A DNA stretch of 64,000 bases from Dicyema japonicum (taxonomy: Eukaryota > Dicyemida > Rhombozoa > Dicyemidae). The DNA is taken from positions 186,001 through 250,000 of the forward strand of contig RDEW01000059.1 of NCBI GenBank assembly GCA_011109175.1, given 5' to 3'. The translations under genes and the position numbers were made by a program. Shown here one piece after another: positions 35,114-45,649 of the stretch (its first letter is position 1; each line of letters begins with the position of its first letter). The notes under the pieces are model-generated. The model was given only the letters and a program-made list of their open reading frames with translations, had not been told where the DNA came from and searched no databases.

Positions 35114-36340
35114 ATGGGTCAGGGAGATTTATCCGATCACAAAATGACTTTATTTTGCAAAAAGTGCGGGATATTTTATGGAAATCCAGAGTGGAATCAC
35201 ATGTGCTGGCAGTGCTATGATTTGTCCACCAAAACAGTATCTCAGACAAAAACAAAAACGTAACTATCTAATAATATACAAGTACCACCAAGTGGTTTCG
35301 GTGGATTGGCAAACTAAATAATGGTATCTCGTTAACATTAAAATTAGGAAAACCCACAATCTCCAAAGCCAACATTCGTGAGATGATCTCCAAAAACGGT
35401 CTCGACTATTTAACCCCTCGCTTCAACAATGATATCTGCACAGTGTTGTTCGACTTTATAAAGACGGTCACCAATTATTCGGACGTAAATGCAGCAAGTG
35501 AGATGTTCTCCCGACTTTATCGAGTGGTGACTGAACTCTATGCTTTTCATTTCAAAGAGATCGGTTTGTTAGTTCAATTAATCTCAGAATCTGACAATTT
35601 TAGACAGCTCATTGACTGGGTCGAGGAGACCGTCGTGGATTTGATGCATCCTTCTATTTTCGGTTGTGTCAGAGACGAGCAGATGGACTTGGAACTTCAA
35701 CACAAAATCTCGCGACTCTGTGGCTCAAGGGAAGGCACGTGGGTTGTCACTTAAAATTGGAGGATCAAAATGTTTCAAAATTCATAAAAATGGCCTCTGA
35801 GAGTACTGATTCCTAAATATTGTAGCATTGATAGGATTGAGCCTCCACAAAACGACCATCGCTAAACTCAATGCGATTACTGACTGCTGTGTTCACGTTC
35901 TTGACGCTCTCATTTATCAGGTACAGCTGGAGGCATTCCAGGGACCAAATCAACCAATAAATGCCGATGATTTCGTCCCTGCTTTGATTTACGTAGTTAT
36001 CCACTCCAACCCCCCTCAACTGATCTCCAATACTCGGTTCATTAGTCGATTTTCCTCCCCCATCGTCTTCAAATTGGGAAAATGGCTTATTACTTTACGA
36101 ATATTGTAATATTTTCCGTCATTTTAGTGTTCCGTGATTCATTATATTTTAAATGTTAACAAGTCTACCCTTCTTATCACCGATGAAGAATACGACGAGG
36201 TCATGTCTCCCTCCAAGGACACTGTGGGACACATCATGCAGTCCCTTGCCACTCGGATTCAGTCGCTTTCAGAACAGGCCAACAAGCTGTCTGTGGATAT
36301 TGATAATCTTACTGCCAGTTTTAATTCATTTTCTAATTAA
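35114..36340 (+). CDS. RABGEF1: Rabex-5-like Rab guanine-nucleotide exchange factor, about 378 aa, five exons
   Basis: An N-terminal A20-type zinc finger (CKKCGIFYGNPEWNHMCWQC, C-x2-C-x11-C-x2-C) with ubiquitin-binding tyrosine/phenylalanine. A short linker follows, then a helical bundle and a VPS9 domain: DLMHPSIFGCV, KTTIAKLNAITDC, NADDFVPALIYVVIHSNPPQL and ISRF, then AYYFTNICSVIHYIL carrying the catalytic Y-x-x-T region. The C-terminal coiled coil IQSLSEQANKLSVDIDNL follows, ending at 36340. Rabex-5 activates Rab5 on early endosomes, usually with Rabaptin. Introns: 35260-35282 (23), 35324-35347 (24), 35803-35825 (23), 36106-36127 (22). Two single-base frame changes are needed, near 35715-35740 and in the C-run at 36056-36060. 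Adding one base at each gives exactly 379 codons, so sequencing error is likely. The MIU helix of vertebrate Rabex-5 is not evident. Confidence 0.87.
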
Positions 36341-36830
36341 TGATTTTTCATTTGGGGGACATTTCACTTTTTAGTAGCATTCCTTTCTCCCTTTGCCTTC
36401 TATTTCTTGGAGGCGTCATGCTATTTAACTGTGAAAGAGATTTCCAATGCCTGGCTGCATGCAAAAAGGATCTCACTCTTCCTTATTCCATATTGGATTC
36501 TCTAAGGTGGCAGATGGATGTGATCTCTGAAACTTTGACCGTGGGAGCGATCACTCGTTTGAGAACTCTTTTCTTTTAACGTGGTCCAGTGGCAATAAAT
36601 TGTAAATATGTCACAACTATGGACACCAATACGACAGCATATCTACTACTGATGTAATGCGGTAAAGCCATTATCCACTGCACTAAAACGGAGAAGATAC
36701 AACAAGAGTTTCTAGACGGATATGTGCTCCTCGAGATTAACAAGAAGTCTTCGTCTTTCATCAAAAGTCTGAAACCTCTGGCCATCCTCAGAAGCCGTGA
36801 CTGATTCTGGATGAGCTCTGACACGTTATG
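36340..36830 (+). other. possible short secreted-protein gene, unresolved
   Basis: A plus-strand frame from 36340 begins with a hydrophobic segment (FSLCLLFLGGVMLFNC) and continues CERDFQCLAACKKDL...RWQMDVISETL to 36579, which could be a signal peptide and a Cys-containing domain. A second plus-strand segment at about 36690-36800 (KIQQEFLDGYVLLEINKKSS) may be a later exon. I recognise neither, and the join between them is not clear. It overlaps the Rabex-5 stop by one base. Confidence 0.3.
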
Positions 36831-37049
36831 TCTGCGAAACCCAGTAACCTCCAGTTGATCTTGATTATTATAGGTAACACAGCGTCATTAATTTTTTAGC
36901 AATCATTGAGAAACACTCTTCCTACTCTGAGATTTTGTGGTTGACCTCGTCATTATTGTCGACTGAGATAAATAAGTAGAACTTGGTGATAATCATATTA
37001 ATAAAATTTGGGACATTGGAGGTATGTCAATTTAATTTCAGTACCCCTG

Positions 37050-37265
37050 GTACATCGAGAAACAACCAACGAAGTGTGTTGAAAAGAAATAAGTCATTTT
37101 AAGCACATAACTGAATGCATAACTAAAGATAGGAAAGAAAACGAAATGCTCTTGCAGTTGTGGAAAACTCTGATAACGCCATTAAAAGAAAGGAAAACAA
37201 ATCTTCGATCAAGTAGCCACATGGGTCCACTTGTCGCTGCGTGGCTTTTCAAATAATTACGAAAC
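37050..37265 (-). repeat. dispersed repeat family 1, diverged inverse copy
   Basis: 'gcagttgtggaaaactc', 'gaaaggaaaacaaatcttcgatcaagtagcca' style order matches 25020-25130 ('gcagctgtgagaaccctcc', 'gatcctcaatcaagtagca'). A 'gtacatcgagaaacaacc' segment upstream matches the promoter-distal end. Confidence 0.5.
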
Positions 37266-37474
37266 AGATTAGATTCCTATTTGAATACTTTACCGATGAT
37301 CTTTTCTTTTCCTGTTGGTTTTTCTGGTTAGTAGGAAATAGTCTCCATGTCTCAGATGCATTGGCCACAAAATGACAAGAAAAGAACAATTTTTGAACTG
37401 ACCCACCAAACTCCACTGCAGCGATCCCTTAACTAATGAGTAGTCGATTTTTTTAAACCTAAAAACTAAAAAAA

Positions 37475-38440
37475 TTAACCCAAAAATTTAACGTTATAAC
37501 TAAACAATAAAAACACTAAAACTTTTTGTAACATATACAAATTACATAATTTTCTAAATTTTCTGGTAGAAAATGTCTGTTGGATCTTAGAAAACTCTAT
37601 CTCAGAGAAACATCGTTCATCCGAGCACGATGTTGGCTGACGATTCAGAAGTAATGAATACTCAGCAGGAGATATGTGTGAATTAGTCATTTTAATTATG
37701 TTTGAAATATCATTTTTTGAAGCCTTTTATTTATTTATTCTTTAATAAATTTGTTGTCATTTCCAATTTCCAACGATTCTAAACCATCATATGCTTGTTC
37801 AATTGTGAAGCGTGTACTTTGGTAATAATATCTGCAATAGCGACATTATTCGGAAACCTGAAATGTTCGATAGCTTCAGATAAGGTCACATAGACTGCTA
37901 ATTAACACGTGGTTTTTGAGACTTTCTTTAGCTGTTCAACTAGATATCCATCATCCGCGAATGATTCGAAAATATTTTGAACTTCGATCAGATTTTCTGA
38001 ATAGTATGTAGCGGCCTTAAGCCAGGTCCCGCATCTTGTCAAATGCACACGTGGTGGAATGGTGATGTTTCTGTCTTTGAATATTATTTTTTTATATGTT
38101 CTTGTTAATTGCCTCTTGTACAGTAGCTATCATCAAATCAATTTCCGGATAAGAGTCTCTTATTTTCTCACAAAATTGTGTAATAGAGGCACATGTGACA
38201 TGGAATAACTTGGGGTAAAGAATTTTAAGTAGCCAGCTAAAACATAAAATTTTACCTGATTTCATATAATTTGCAACATCTGAATTTAACAAAATTAACA
38301 TTAGTAGTAAGTCGTAGATATTTATTCAAAATAAATTCAACCACTGATTCAGAATGAACTTTCCAGTGGCGACCTTTATAAAAAATTAAAATCATTAGAA
38401 TCTCAAATTTTAAATTTGAATTTTGGTATGACAATTATAG
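37475..38440 (-). pseudogene. hAT-like transposase pseudogene (second family)
   Basis: Minus-strand frames in order: FYKGRHWKVHSESVVEFILNKY; KILYPKLFHVTCASITQFCEKIRDSYPEIDLMI, equivalent to the 'xxxPNLxHxTCxAHxLxxVxExIRxxFPxVDxLI' block of vertebrate and insect hAT proteins; then a segment equivalent to 'RWGTWLxAxxYYxxN' near 38000; and the C-terminal dimerisation motif SCSDERCFSEIEFSKIQQTFSTRKFRKLCNLYML at 37560-37640. Stops separate the blocks. Confidence 0.7.
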
Positions 38441-38569
38441 AATATTAAAATTAAAAATCAGAATTTGACTAAATTTATTATTTGAAATTAAAAAAAACAA
38501 GATTCCATTAATTTAGGAAAAAATTTTTAACTTCATTCAAAATTAATAATTCTAAAGTAAAATCGGATG

Positions 38570-38825
38570 GCACATTGTAACGTGTGCAAACAAAAGGCCT
38601 GATGGCCCCAAATTCGAAGGTTCTACGCATCTAAGACGCTTTACCTTGACGAGTTACGCCACAATCAGTGAACATCTCACTGCAGACCGAATTGTTAGTA
38701 AAGGACTCACACACAACAAAAAGAAAAAAGTGAAGAGGCTCCTTGATTCGCATCGATGACATGAAAACTGTTATACTTAAAAAATAAAGTGTTTGTCCTC
38801 AGGGAAGAAGCTATAGCTAATATTT
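38570..38825 (+). repeat. tRNA-derived SINE family 2, copy
   Basis: Colinear with 2200-2465 over the whole body: 'ggttctacgcatctaagacg', 'cagtgaacatctcactgcag', 'aaaggactcacac', 'aacaaaaagaaaaaagtgaag' and the terminal 'aaataaagtgtttg'. Confidence 0.75.
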
Positions 38826-38849
38826 TTATTTTTTAATTTATTTAACCCA

Positions 38850-39030
38850 AGACCGCGGTAAAACCAAACTAATTATCACGTGATCCTGATGTATTCTAAC
38901 AGAGACCTCATCTTTTTCCTGTGTTCTTCCTTCGTTCCAGCGCATAAACGTACAGGACGGCTGCCTGAATTTTCAGGCCACCTTCCCGTGATCTGGAGTC
39001 TAGTCTATAAGGGCCTCCAGAGCCATAGGT
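38850..39030 (+). repeat. dispersed repeat family 4
   Basis: Colinear with 54955-55082: 'tttatttaac', 'gaccgcggtaa' versus 'gaccacggtaa', 'ccaaactaattatcacgtg', 'atcctgatg' versus 'atcccgatg', and 'ttttcagg' at the end. Confidence 0.65.
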
Positions 39031-39089
39031 CTGGTTCAGTGATCTGGCTATTTTTATTAGTATTTAATTAAAAAAAGCTTTAAATATAT

Positions 39090-39265
39090 CAAAGAAATAA
39101 TTTAAAATAAATAAATTCCAGATCGTCGGTAATCTTTTTTTTTCTCTTAGAAGAATTTGCTGCTATTTTTTTTCTTCTCCATCTCAATATTAAAGTTTGT
39201 CATTATATCTTCGTTCAGTCGAATGTCCTCACGGCATGCCAGTTCTACAAGTTGGGAGGTAGCAG
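39090..39265. repeat. dispersed repeat family 5, second copy
   Basis: Matches 21060-21230 (see 'ttctcttagaagaa' and 'tcctcacggcatg'). Confidence 0.55.
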
Positions 39266-39732
39266 AGGCGTACTCTTCATCGTATACCTTCATACCATGA
39301 CCATGCTCATGTTCAAGCATTCTCTTGAAGACAACCGATTGGATGTAAGGATTAAATCTTTTTTTTAAATTTTTTTTAATTAAATACTAATAAAAATAGC
39401 CAGATCACTTACTAGCTCTCCCTTTTTTTGAGACTTCTTATATCCGTAGCGACAAAAGAACATACATTACTTTTTGCTTTCTGTTGAGGTAAGACTTGTT
39501 TACAGAAGTAATTGACTAGTTCGATCTCAGCTGACAATTTAAGATTTTTTTCAAAGAATTTTCCAACCACGTACTCTACGCTTTAACTTTTGTAATAAAG
39601 CCTAATAACACACTGTGCAGCATATAGAATATCAGTAATCTGATTGATATCTTGGAAAGGATTATTTTTTGTTATGTAATATAATAAATTGGAGAATTTA
39701 ATTGACTTTTTCAATTTGGAATTTTAGTTCCT

Positions 39733-39790
39733 CTAAGCCGGTGGTTCCCAACCTGGGTTCCGCGAAATTTATTCTAAATTATTTAATAAT
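39733..39790. mobile_element. hAT-type terminal-repeat-like sequence
   Basis: 'ggtggttcccaacctggg' followed by 'ttccgcg' resembles hAT terminal repeats (CAGTGGTTCCCAACCTGGG). Plus-strand frames downstream (39979-40245) are unassigned and could be internal sequence of the element. Confidence 0.4.
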
Positions 39791-41020
39791 AGTTTTTAAT
39801 AACACAAACACGGGATAAAGGTTTCTGATGAAGAGTACACCTCTGTTACCTCTCAACTTGTGGAACTGGCATGCCGTGAGTGTAATATTCCATCATATAA
39901 TGCCTAACACATTTCTTGCTCCTGCCAAACTTCAAGACATTTATCGATGAAGCATCCTCAGTTCTCTTGTAGAACGTTGTGGAGAGGTTGTGGAGAGGCA
40001 ATATAATTGCCGAACATCTTATAAAGCGATGTAAAAAAGATCATCCAAATGGAATAGAGATGGTTGTCATGTGGAAGGGTATTACAAAGTTAGTTCGAAA
40101 TACGAGACGAGCTTGTAGTGTTTCTAAAGAAATTAAATTTTCCAATTTACAAAAATTTGGAAAACATATTTGGTTACAGAGAATTGCATATTTGGTTTCA
40201 ATTTATAAAAAACCGGATCACCTAATGCACTGGAGATCTCCGTGAACGCCGCTGGCTGTTTGAGAGAATTTAGCTCGCAATTCTGAGGGGGAACAGCCAC
40301 TTAGTGTGGGCGGCAGCTAACTAACTTATGTTTTGTCCTTATGTTTTTTATATTAAAAAAATTAAAAATAAATTATGTAAAACTCAATAAATTTACATTA
40401 TCTCTATAAGAAAATATCAAACTGTTTTTATTTTTTAACGATAAAGTAATGGCGTTAAAACGGAGAATTAATTTTGGCGGTATTTCGTAAATAAAAATAA
40501 CATAACATGCTTTGCCGATTTACGAAAGTATATTGATAATAAGAATGCGCATTGGATGATACAGAACTTAAGAAATCAAAGATCATTAAATAATTTTGGA
40601 TAATGAAATTGCAAAATATTTTCCGAATAAATTTGATGACGATTGGGTTCAAAATGCAATCGAAGATAAAGTGATACCAGAAAATCTTACATCAATTGAA
40701 TATGGACATGTTATTGACATCAGAATCAAGGTAATTCAGATATATAAAAATCAATTTCTTCTTAATTTATAAAGAACATACATTTCGAAATACCCTGAAA
40801 TCCAGGAAAGGGAATACGTACGATAATACCTTTTCCAACAAAAAAAAAGAATAAAAAGAATGGATTAAAAATTAAATTAGTAAAAATTAATTAAAAAAGG
40901 AAAAACGAAGAAGAATAATTCCAAAAATGCTAAAAAAATAAGATAGATATAAACAATTGTTTTTCAAGGATGAATTAGGAGATGCAGTTTTTGATGAAAA
41001 AGGTAATATGGATGAGTGAA
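39791..41020. other. no gene recognised
   Basis: A plus-strand frame at 39979-40245 is open but not recognised. From 40330 on the sequence is strongly AT-rich with A-runs. Confidence 0.35.
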
Positions 41021-41049
41021 TTGAGGACAAAGTAAATAAAGTAGTAGAT

Positions 41050-43880
41050 TGAGATTCAGTTGTTGAATTAGAATAAGATTTTAGTTGTTGTTGAACAAAG
41101 GTAAAAGTTTTTGAAGATGTTGAGTCATTGGTGGACTTGTTGTATTCTGAGATTCAGTTATAGAGCAGTCGATGTAGTCGTAGTGTTGGATTGTTAGTAG
41201 TTTGAAAGTTTGTGGTTGATGTTGCATTTGTATAAGCAGTTTGATGTTTGAGTCATTGGTGGACTTGTTGTATTCTGAGATTCAGTTATAGGAGCAGTCG
41301 ATGTTGTCGTAGTGTTGGATTGTTAGTAGTTTGAAAGTTTGTGGTTGATGTTGCATTTGTATAAGCATTTGTAGATGTTTGAGTCATTGGTGGACTTGTT
41401 GTATTCTGAGATTCAGTTATAAGAGCAGTCGATGTTGTCGTAGTGTTTGGATTGTTAGTAGTTTGAAAGTTTGTGGTTGATGTTGCATTTGTATAAGCAT
41501 TTGTAGATGTTTGAGTCATTGGTGGACTTGTTGTATTCTGAGATTCAGTTATAAGAGCAGTCGATGTAGTCGTAGTGTTTGGATTGTTAGTAGTTTGAAA
41601 GTTTGTGGTTGATGTTGCATTTGTATAAGCAGTTGTAGATGTTTGAGTCATTGGTGGACTTGTTGTATTCTGAGATTCAGTTATAAGAGCAGTCGATGTT
41701 GTCGTAGTGTTTGGATTGTTAGTAGTTTGAAAGTTTGTGGTTGATGTTGCATTTGTATAAGCAGTTGTAGATGTTTGAGTCATTGGTGGACTTGTTGTAT
41801 TCTGAGATTCAGTTATAAGAGCAGTCGATGTTGTCGTAGTGTTTGGATTGTTAGTAGTTTGAAAGTTTGTGGTTGATGTTGCATTTGTATAAGCAGTTGT
41901 AGATGTTTGAGTCATTGGTGGACTTGTTGTATTCTGAGATTCAGTTATAAGAGCAGTCGATGTGTCGTAGTGTTTGGATTGTTAGTAGTTTGAAAGTTTG
42001 TGGTTGATGTTGCATTTGTATAAGCAGTTGTAGATGTTTGAGTCATTGGTGGACTTGTTGTATTCTGAGATTCAGTTATAAGAGCAGTCGATGTAGTCGT
42101 AGTGTTTGGATTGTTAGTAGTTTGAAAGTTTGTGGTTGATGTTGCATTTGTATAAGCAATTGTTGATGTTTGAGTCATTGGTGGACTTGTTGTATTCTGA
42201 GATTCAGTTATAGGAGCGTCGATGTAGTCGTAGTGGTTTGGATTGTTAGTAGTTTGAAAGTTTGTGGTTGATGTTGCATTTGTATAAGCAATTGTTGATG
42301 TTTGAGTCATTGGTGGACTTGTTGTATTCTGAGATTCAGTTATAAGAGCAGTCGATGTAGTCGTAGTGTTTGGATTGTTAGTAGTTTGAAAGTTTGTGGT
42401 TGATGTTGCATTTGTATAAGCAATTGTTGATGTTTGAGTCATTGGTGGACTTGTTGTATTCTGAGATTCAGTTATAAGAGCAGTCGATGTAGTCGTAGTG
42501 TTTGGATTGTTAGTAGTTTGAAAGTTTGTGGTTGATGTTGCATTTGTATAAGCAATTGTTGATGTTTGAGTCATTGGTGGACTTGTTGTATTCTGAGATT
42601 CAGTTATAAGAGCAGTCGATGTAGTCGTAGTGTTTGGATTGTTAGTAGTTTGAAAGTTTGTGGTTGATGTTGCATTTGTATAAGCAATTGTTGATGTTTG
42701 AGTCATTGGTGGACTTGTTGTATTCTGAGATTCAGTTATAGGAGCCGTCGATGTAGTCGTAGTGGTTGGATTGTTAGTAGTTTGAAAGTTTGTGGTTGAT
42801 GTTGCATTTGTATAAGCATTGTTGATGTTTGAGTCATTGGTGGACTTGTTGTATTCTGAGATTCAGTTATAAGAGCAGTCGATGTAGTCGTAGTGTTGGA
42901 TTGTTAGTAGTTTGAAAGTTTGTGGTTGATGTTGCATTTGTATAAGCAATTGTTGATGTTTGAGTCATTGGTGGACTTGTTGTATTCTGAGATTCAGTTA
43001 TAGGAGCCGTCGATGTAGTCGTAGTGGTTGGATTGTTAGTAGTTTGAAAGTTTGTGGTTGATGTTGCATTTGTATAAGCAATTGTTGATGTTTGAGTCAT
43101 TGGTGGACTTGTTGTATTCTGAGATTCAGTTATAAGAGCAGTCGATGTAGTCGTAGTGTTTGGATTGTTAGTAGTTTGAAAGTTTGTGGTTGATGTTGCA
43201 TTTGTATAAGCAATTGTTGATGTTTGAGTCATTGGTGGACTTGTTGTATTCTGAGATTCAGTTATAGGAGCGTCGATGTAGTCGTAGTTGGATTGTTAGT
43301 AGTTTGAAAGTTTGTGGTTGATGTTGCATTTGTATAAGCAATTGTGATGTTTGAGTCATTGGTGGACTTGTTGTATTCTGAGATTCAGTTATAGGAGCCG
43401 TCGATGTAGTCGTAGTGGTTGGATTGTTAGTAGTTTGAAAGTTTGTGGTGATGTTGCATTTGTATAAGCAGTTGTTGATGTTTGAGTCATTGGTGGACTT
43501 GTTGTATTCTGAGATTCAGTTATAAGAGCAGTCGATGTAGTCGTAGTGTTTGGATTGTTAGTAGTTTGAAAGTTTGTGGTTGATGTTGCATTTGTATAAG
43601 CAGTTTGATGTTTGAGTCATTGGTGGACTTGTTGTATTCTGAGATTCAGTTATAAGAGCAGTCGATGTAGTCGTAGTGTTGGATTGTTAGTAGTTTGAAA
43701 GTTTGTGGTTGATGTTGCATTTGTATAAGCAATTGTTGATGTTTGAGTCATTGGTAAATTAGTTGTAGTTTGAGACTCTGTTGCTAAATTAGTCGCTTCA
43801 CGAATTGTTGTTTGATCGTTATTAGTTTGATTTTTTTTGTTTTTTCATTAAAGGTTGTCATATTTGTACATTCTATAAAT
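41050..43880 (-). CDS. mucin-like Thr-rich tandem-repeat protein, frame interrupted
   Basis: Minus-strand frames of 121, 253 and 209 codons consist of a 44-residue unit: MTQTSTIAYTNATSTTNFQ, then TTNNPNTTTTSTALITES and QNTTSPP. It is dense in Thr, Ser and N-x-[ST] sites, typical of secreted or surface mucin-like proteins that are heavily O-glycosylated. A non-repeat lead-in (43750-43830) reads EATNLATESQTTTNLP in the repeat frame, with a possible ATG further upstream near 43860 out of frame. The array is broken by several one-base differences (for example at 41965 and 42820), so it is either a decayed gene or one with assembly errors in a repeat. No signal peptide or membrane anchor can be placed. 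No homology is claimed. Confidence 0.55.
41100..43760 (-). repeat. minisatellite of about 20 units of 132 bp
   Basis: The block 'gagtcattggtggacttg' recurs about every 132 bp from 41120 to 43620, giving about 20 units. Units are nearly identical and differ at few sites, plus single-base gains and losses. On the minus strand each unit encodes a 44-residue Thr/Asn/Ser-rich repeat. The variants are ordered in space, indicating segmental amplification. Confidence 0.93.
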
Positions 43881-43899
43881 CTATTTGAAAACTCAATCC

Positions 43900-44060
43900 A
43901 AATTAAGCAGAATCACTATTTTTAATTTTCATTAAACCTATTATTCTCAATATATTCATTTTTTCTAAAATTTCGATTGTTTTTACGATTATGTATTTAT
44001 CAATCATTCTTTTTTTCGTATCACTTTTTTGCAATCATTCATAAATACTTTTTTAACCAC
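43900..44060. other. AT-rich spacer upstream of the mucin-like gene
   Basis: No feature identified. It should contain the promoter if the minus-strand gene is expressed. Confidence 0.3.
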
Positions 44061-44099
44061 CAAAATTGATTAACAATTTTTTTAAACTCACTTTTCTCT

Positions 44100-44195
44100 T
44101 CAAAGCTGCAGATAAACCAAAGTTTCCGAAGCTTGAAACGAAGTTGGTAGAATGGACGGAGATAGTAGAGCAGAGGTTGTCAAGAGGTTGTCAAA
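44100..44195 (+). pseudogene. fragment of Tigger-like transposase
   Basis: KAADKPKFPKLETKLVEWTEIVEQ reads on the plus strand. Nearly the same segment is encoded on the minus strand at 46410-46490, within a longer Tigger remnant. The pattern 'xPKLExxLxxWxxxxR' is the linker between the HTH and DDE domains in pogo-type transposases. Confidence 0.6.
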
Positions 44196-44199
44196 TAAT

Positions 44200-45560
44200 C
44201 TTCTGTTGCGCCCTAGTTCTCTTAGGTCGTCTGCCGAAGTTAGTCTCATACAACCGCCGATAGGTCTCCATTCAAGGTAATCGAAGTGTCGTTTCTTGGC
44301 CTTCCACGGAATCGGCTCCTATGTGTACGAAGTAGTTGTCCATCGCGATCTTTGCGGGGACCTAGTTATTTAGACGTAACACGTGGCCAAGGAAGCTCCA
44401 TCTTTTATTTGAGAATATCAGCTGACAATAAAGGTTTGCATTAGAAATCTTTATAGGTCAGTTGATATTGATTATCGATTTGAGCTGAGCTCTGTGGAAA
44501 AAGTCACGACGGTCTATTTCCCGTTTAGAGATTCCCCAGTCCCAGAGTTGTAGGTTAGTACCGAAATGACAAAAGCTTTGTATACTTTATCCTGGTGTTT
44601 AATTCTGTCCTCTTCTTGTGGCCACATATTGACGATATTTTTTTCAGTGCATTATAGCAAGGATTTTTTTATGAGTAACATCTTCAGAGTCTCCTTTTGT
44701 CTTCTCCATGACTTGTCCGATCAACGATCAGTACTTGTAAGCGTTGTGAACTCCGTTTTGTCGGGATTTACGGATAGAACCATTTCGAAAATATGTGTAG
44801 AGTACGCTGAGCATGTGCTGAAGTGTTTAGTATCTTCAGAGACAAAATCTAGATCGTCCGCATAAATTATCTCTTCATAGTTGTTTCCAGTCAGGATAGC
44901 GAGTCCCCCCCCTGGAATTCCACCTGAAGTCGGAGAAATTTGGAGCTATATTTGCCAATTTCGACAGAAAGAAGAGTGTTCTGCACGTGCAGTCGTATTA
45001 TTTTTAACGTCGTCTGGTAAAGAAAACTTTCAGAATTCCATAAGTTTTCCCCGGTGTACCAAATCGAATGCACGGGACAATCAATGCAAGTATTTCAATA
45101 GATTTTTTTATACTTTTGGCATAGAGCACAATACCCTCTGTGACCCATACTGATTTGTTCACTTTGTTTTATCCGGTGTAATGCAATAAGAGACAGTGTA
45201 TTGGTCTAAGGTTGCAAAGGGGACCTTTAGCTTTCCTGGGTTTTTGTAGTGGTGTTTGCCATCCTTCTCTCAATTCCAACGTATTGTCTTCCTAGAGAGA
45301 CCGATTGAAAACATTAGTGATCATTTTGGCTATCTTCCAGGGAATGTTTTAAAAGTTTTCCAGCCCTTACGTTATATTCCCCAGTGACAAGAAGATAAGA
45401 GGACGAAAGCGATTTGTATATACTCGCAAGAGTAGAGTAAAATTCGTCCAGCTCTTTGATATTTGTCAAGACTCACGTTCCGGTTTGGGCATATAAATTA
45501 TTATGGAGATGGCTGAGTTGATTTTATTTCCGCATTTGATTTTCAGCTCTGCGACAGAGT
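44200..45560 (-). pseudogene. non-LTR reverse transcriptase remnant (family D)
   Basis: Minus strand from about 45100 down: LHVQNTLLSVEIGKYSSKFLRLQVEFQGGDSLS; then at 44880 IIYADDLDFVSEDTKHF, the catalytic box; VNPDKTEFTTL, the 'xNxxKTE' strand; then VYKAFVISVLTYNSGTGESLNGK, the 'xYxAxVxSVLLYxxxTW' helix; and near 44260 EWRPIGGCMRLTSADDLREL, matching a tail seen in annelid and mollusc RT proteins of this class. Several stops. It lies between two pieces of a Tigger transposase, suggesting that it inserted into that element. Confidence 0.65.
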
Positions 45561-45573
45561 CAGATGTTGCTCA

Positions 45574-45645
45574 AACTCTTTTAACACAATGAATCAGGTC
45601 TTTATGGATTACCAACTCTTTTAACACAATGAATCAGGTCTTTAT
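45574..45645. repeat. 40-bp tandem duplication
   Basis: 'aactcttttaacacaatgaa' and the following 'tcaggtctttat' occur twice, offset by 40 nt, with one or two differences afterwards. Confidence 0.85.
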
Positions 45646-45649
45646 AAAT

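Noticed and set aside
39979-40245. 88-codon plus-strand frame with GKHIWLQRIAYLVSIYKK
   Set aside because: Possibly an internal piece of a transposon after the hAT-like end at 39733, but I cannot name the family.
41100-43760. CRISPR array
   Set aside because: The repeat is a head-to-tail 132-bp minisatellite without spacers, is coding, and lies in a eukaryotic genome.
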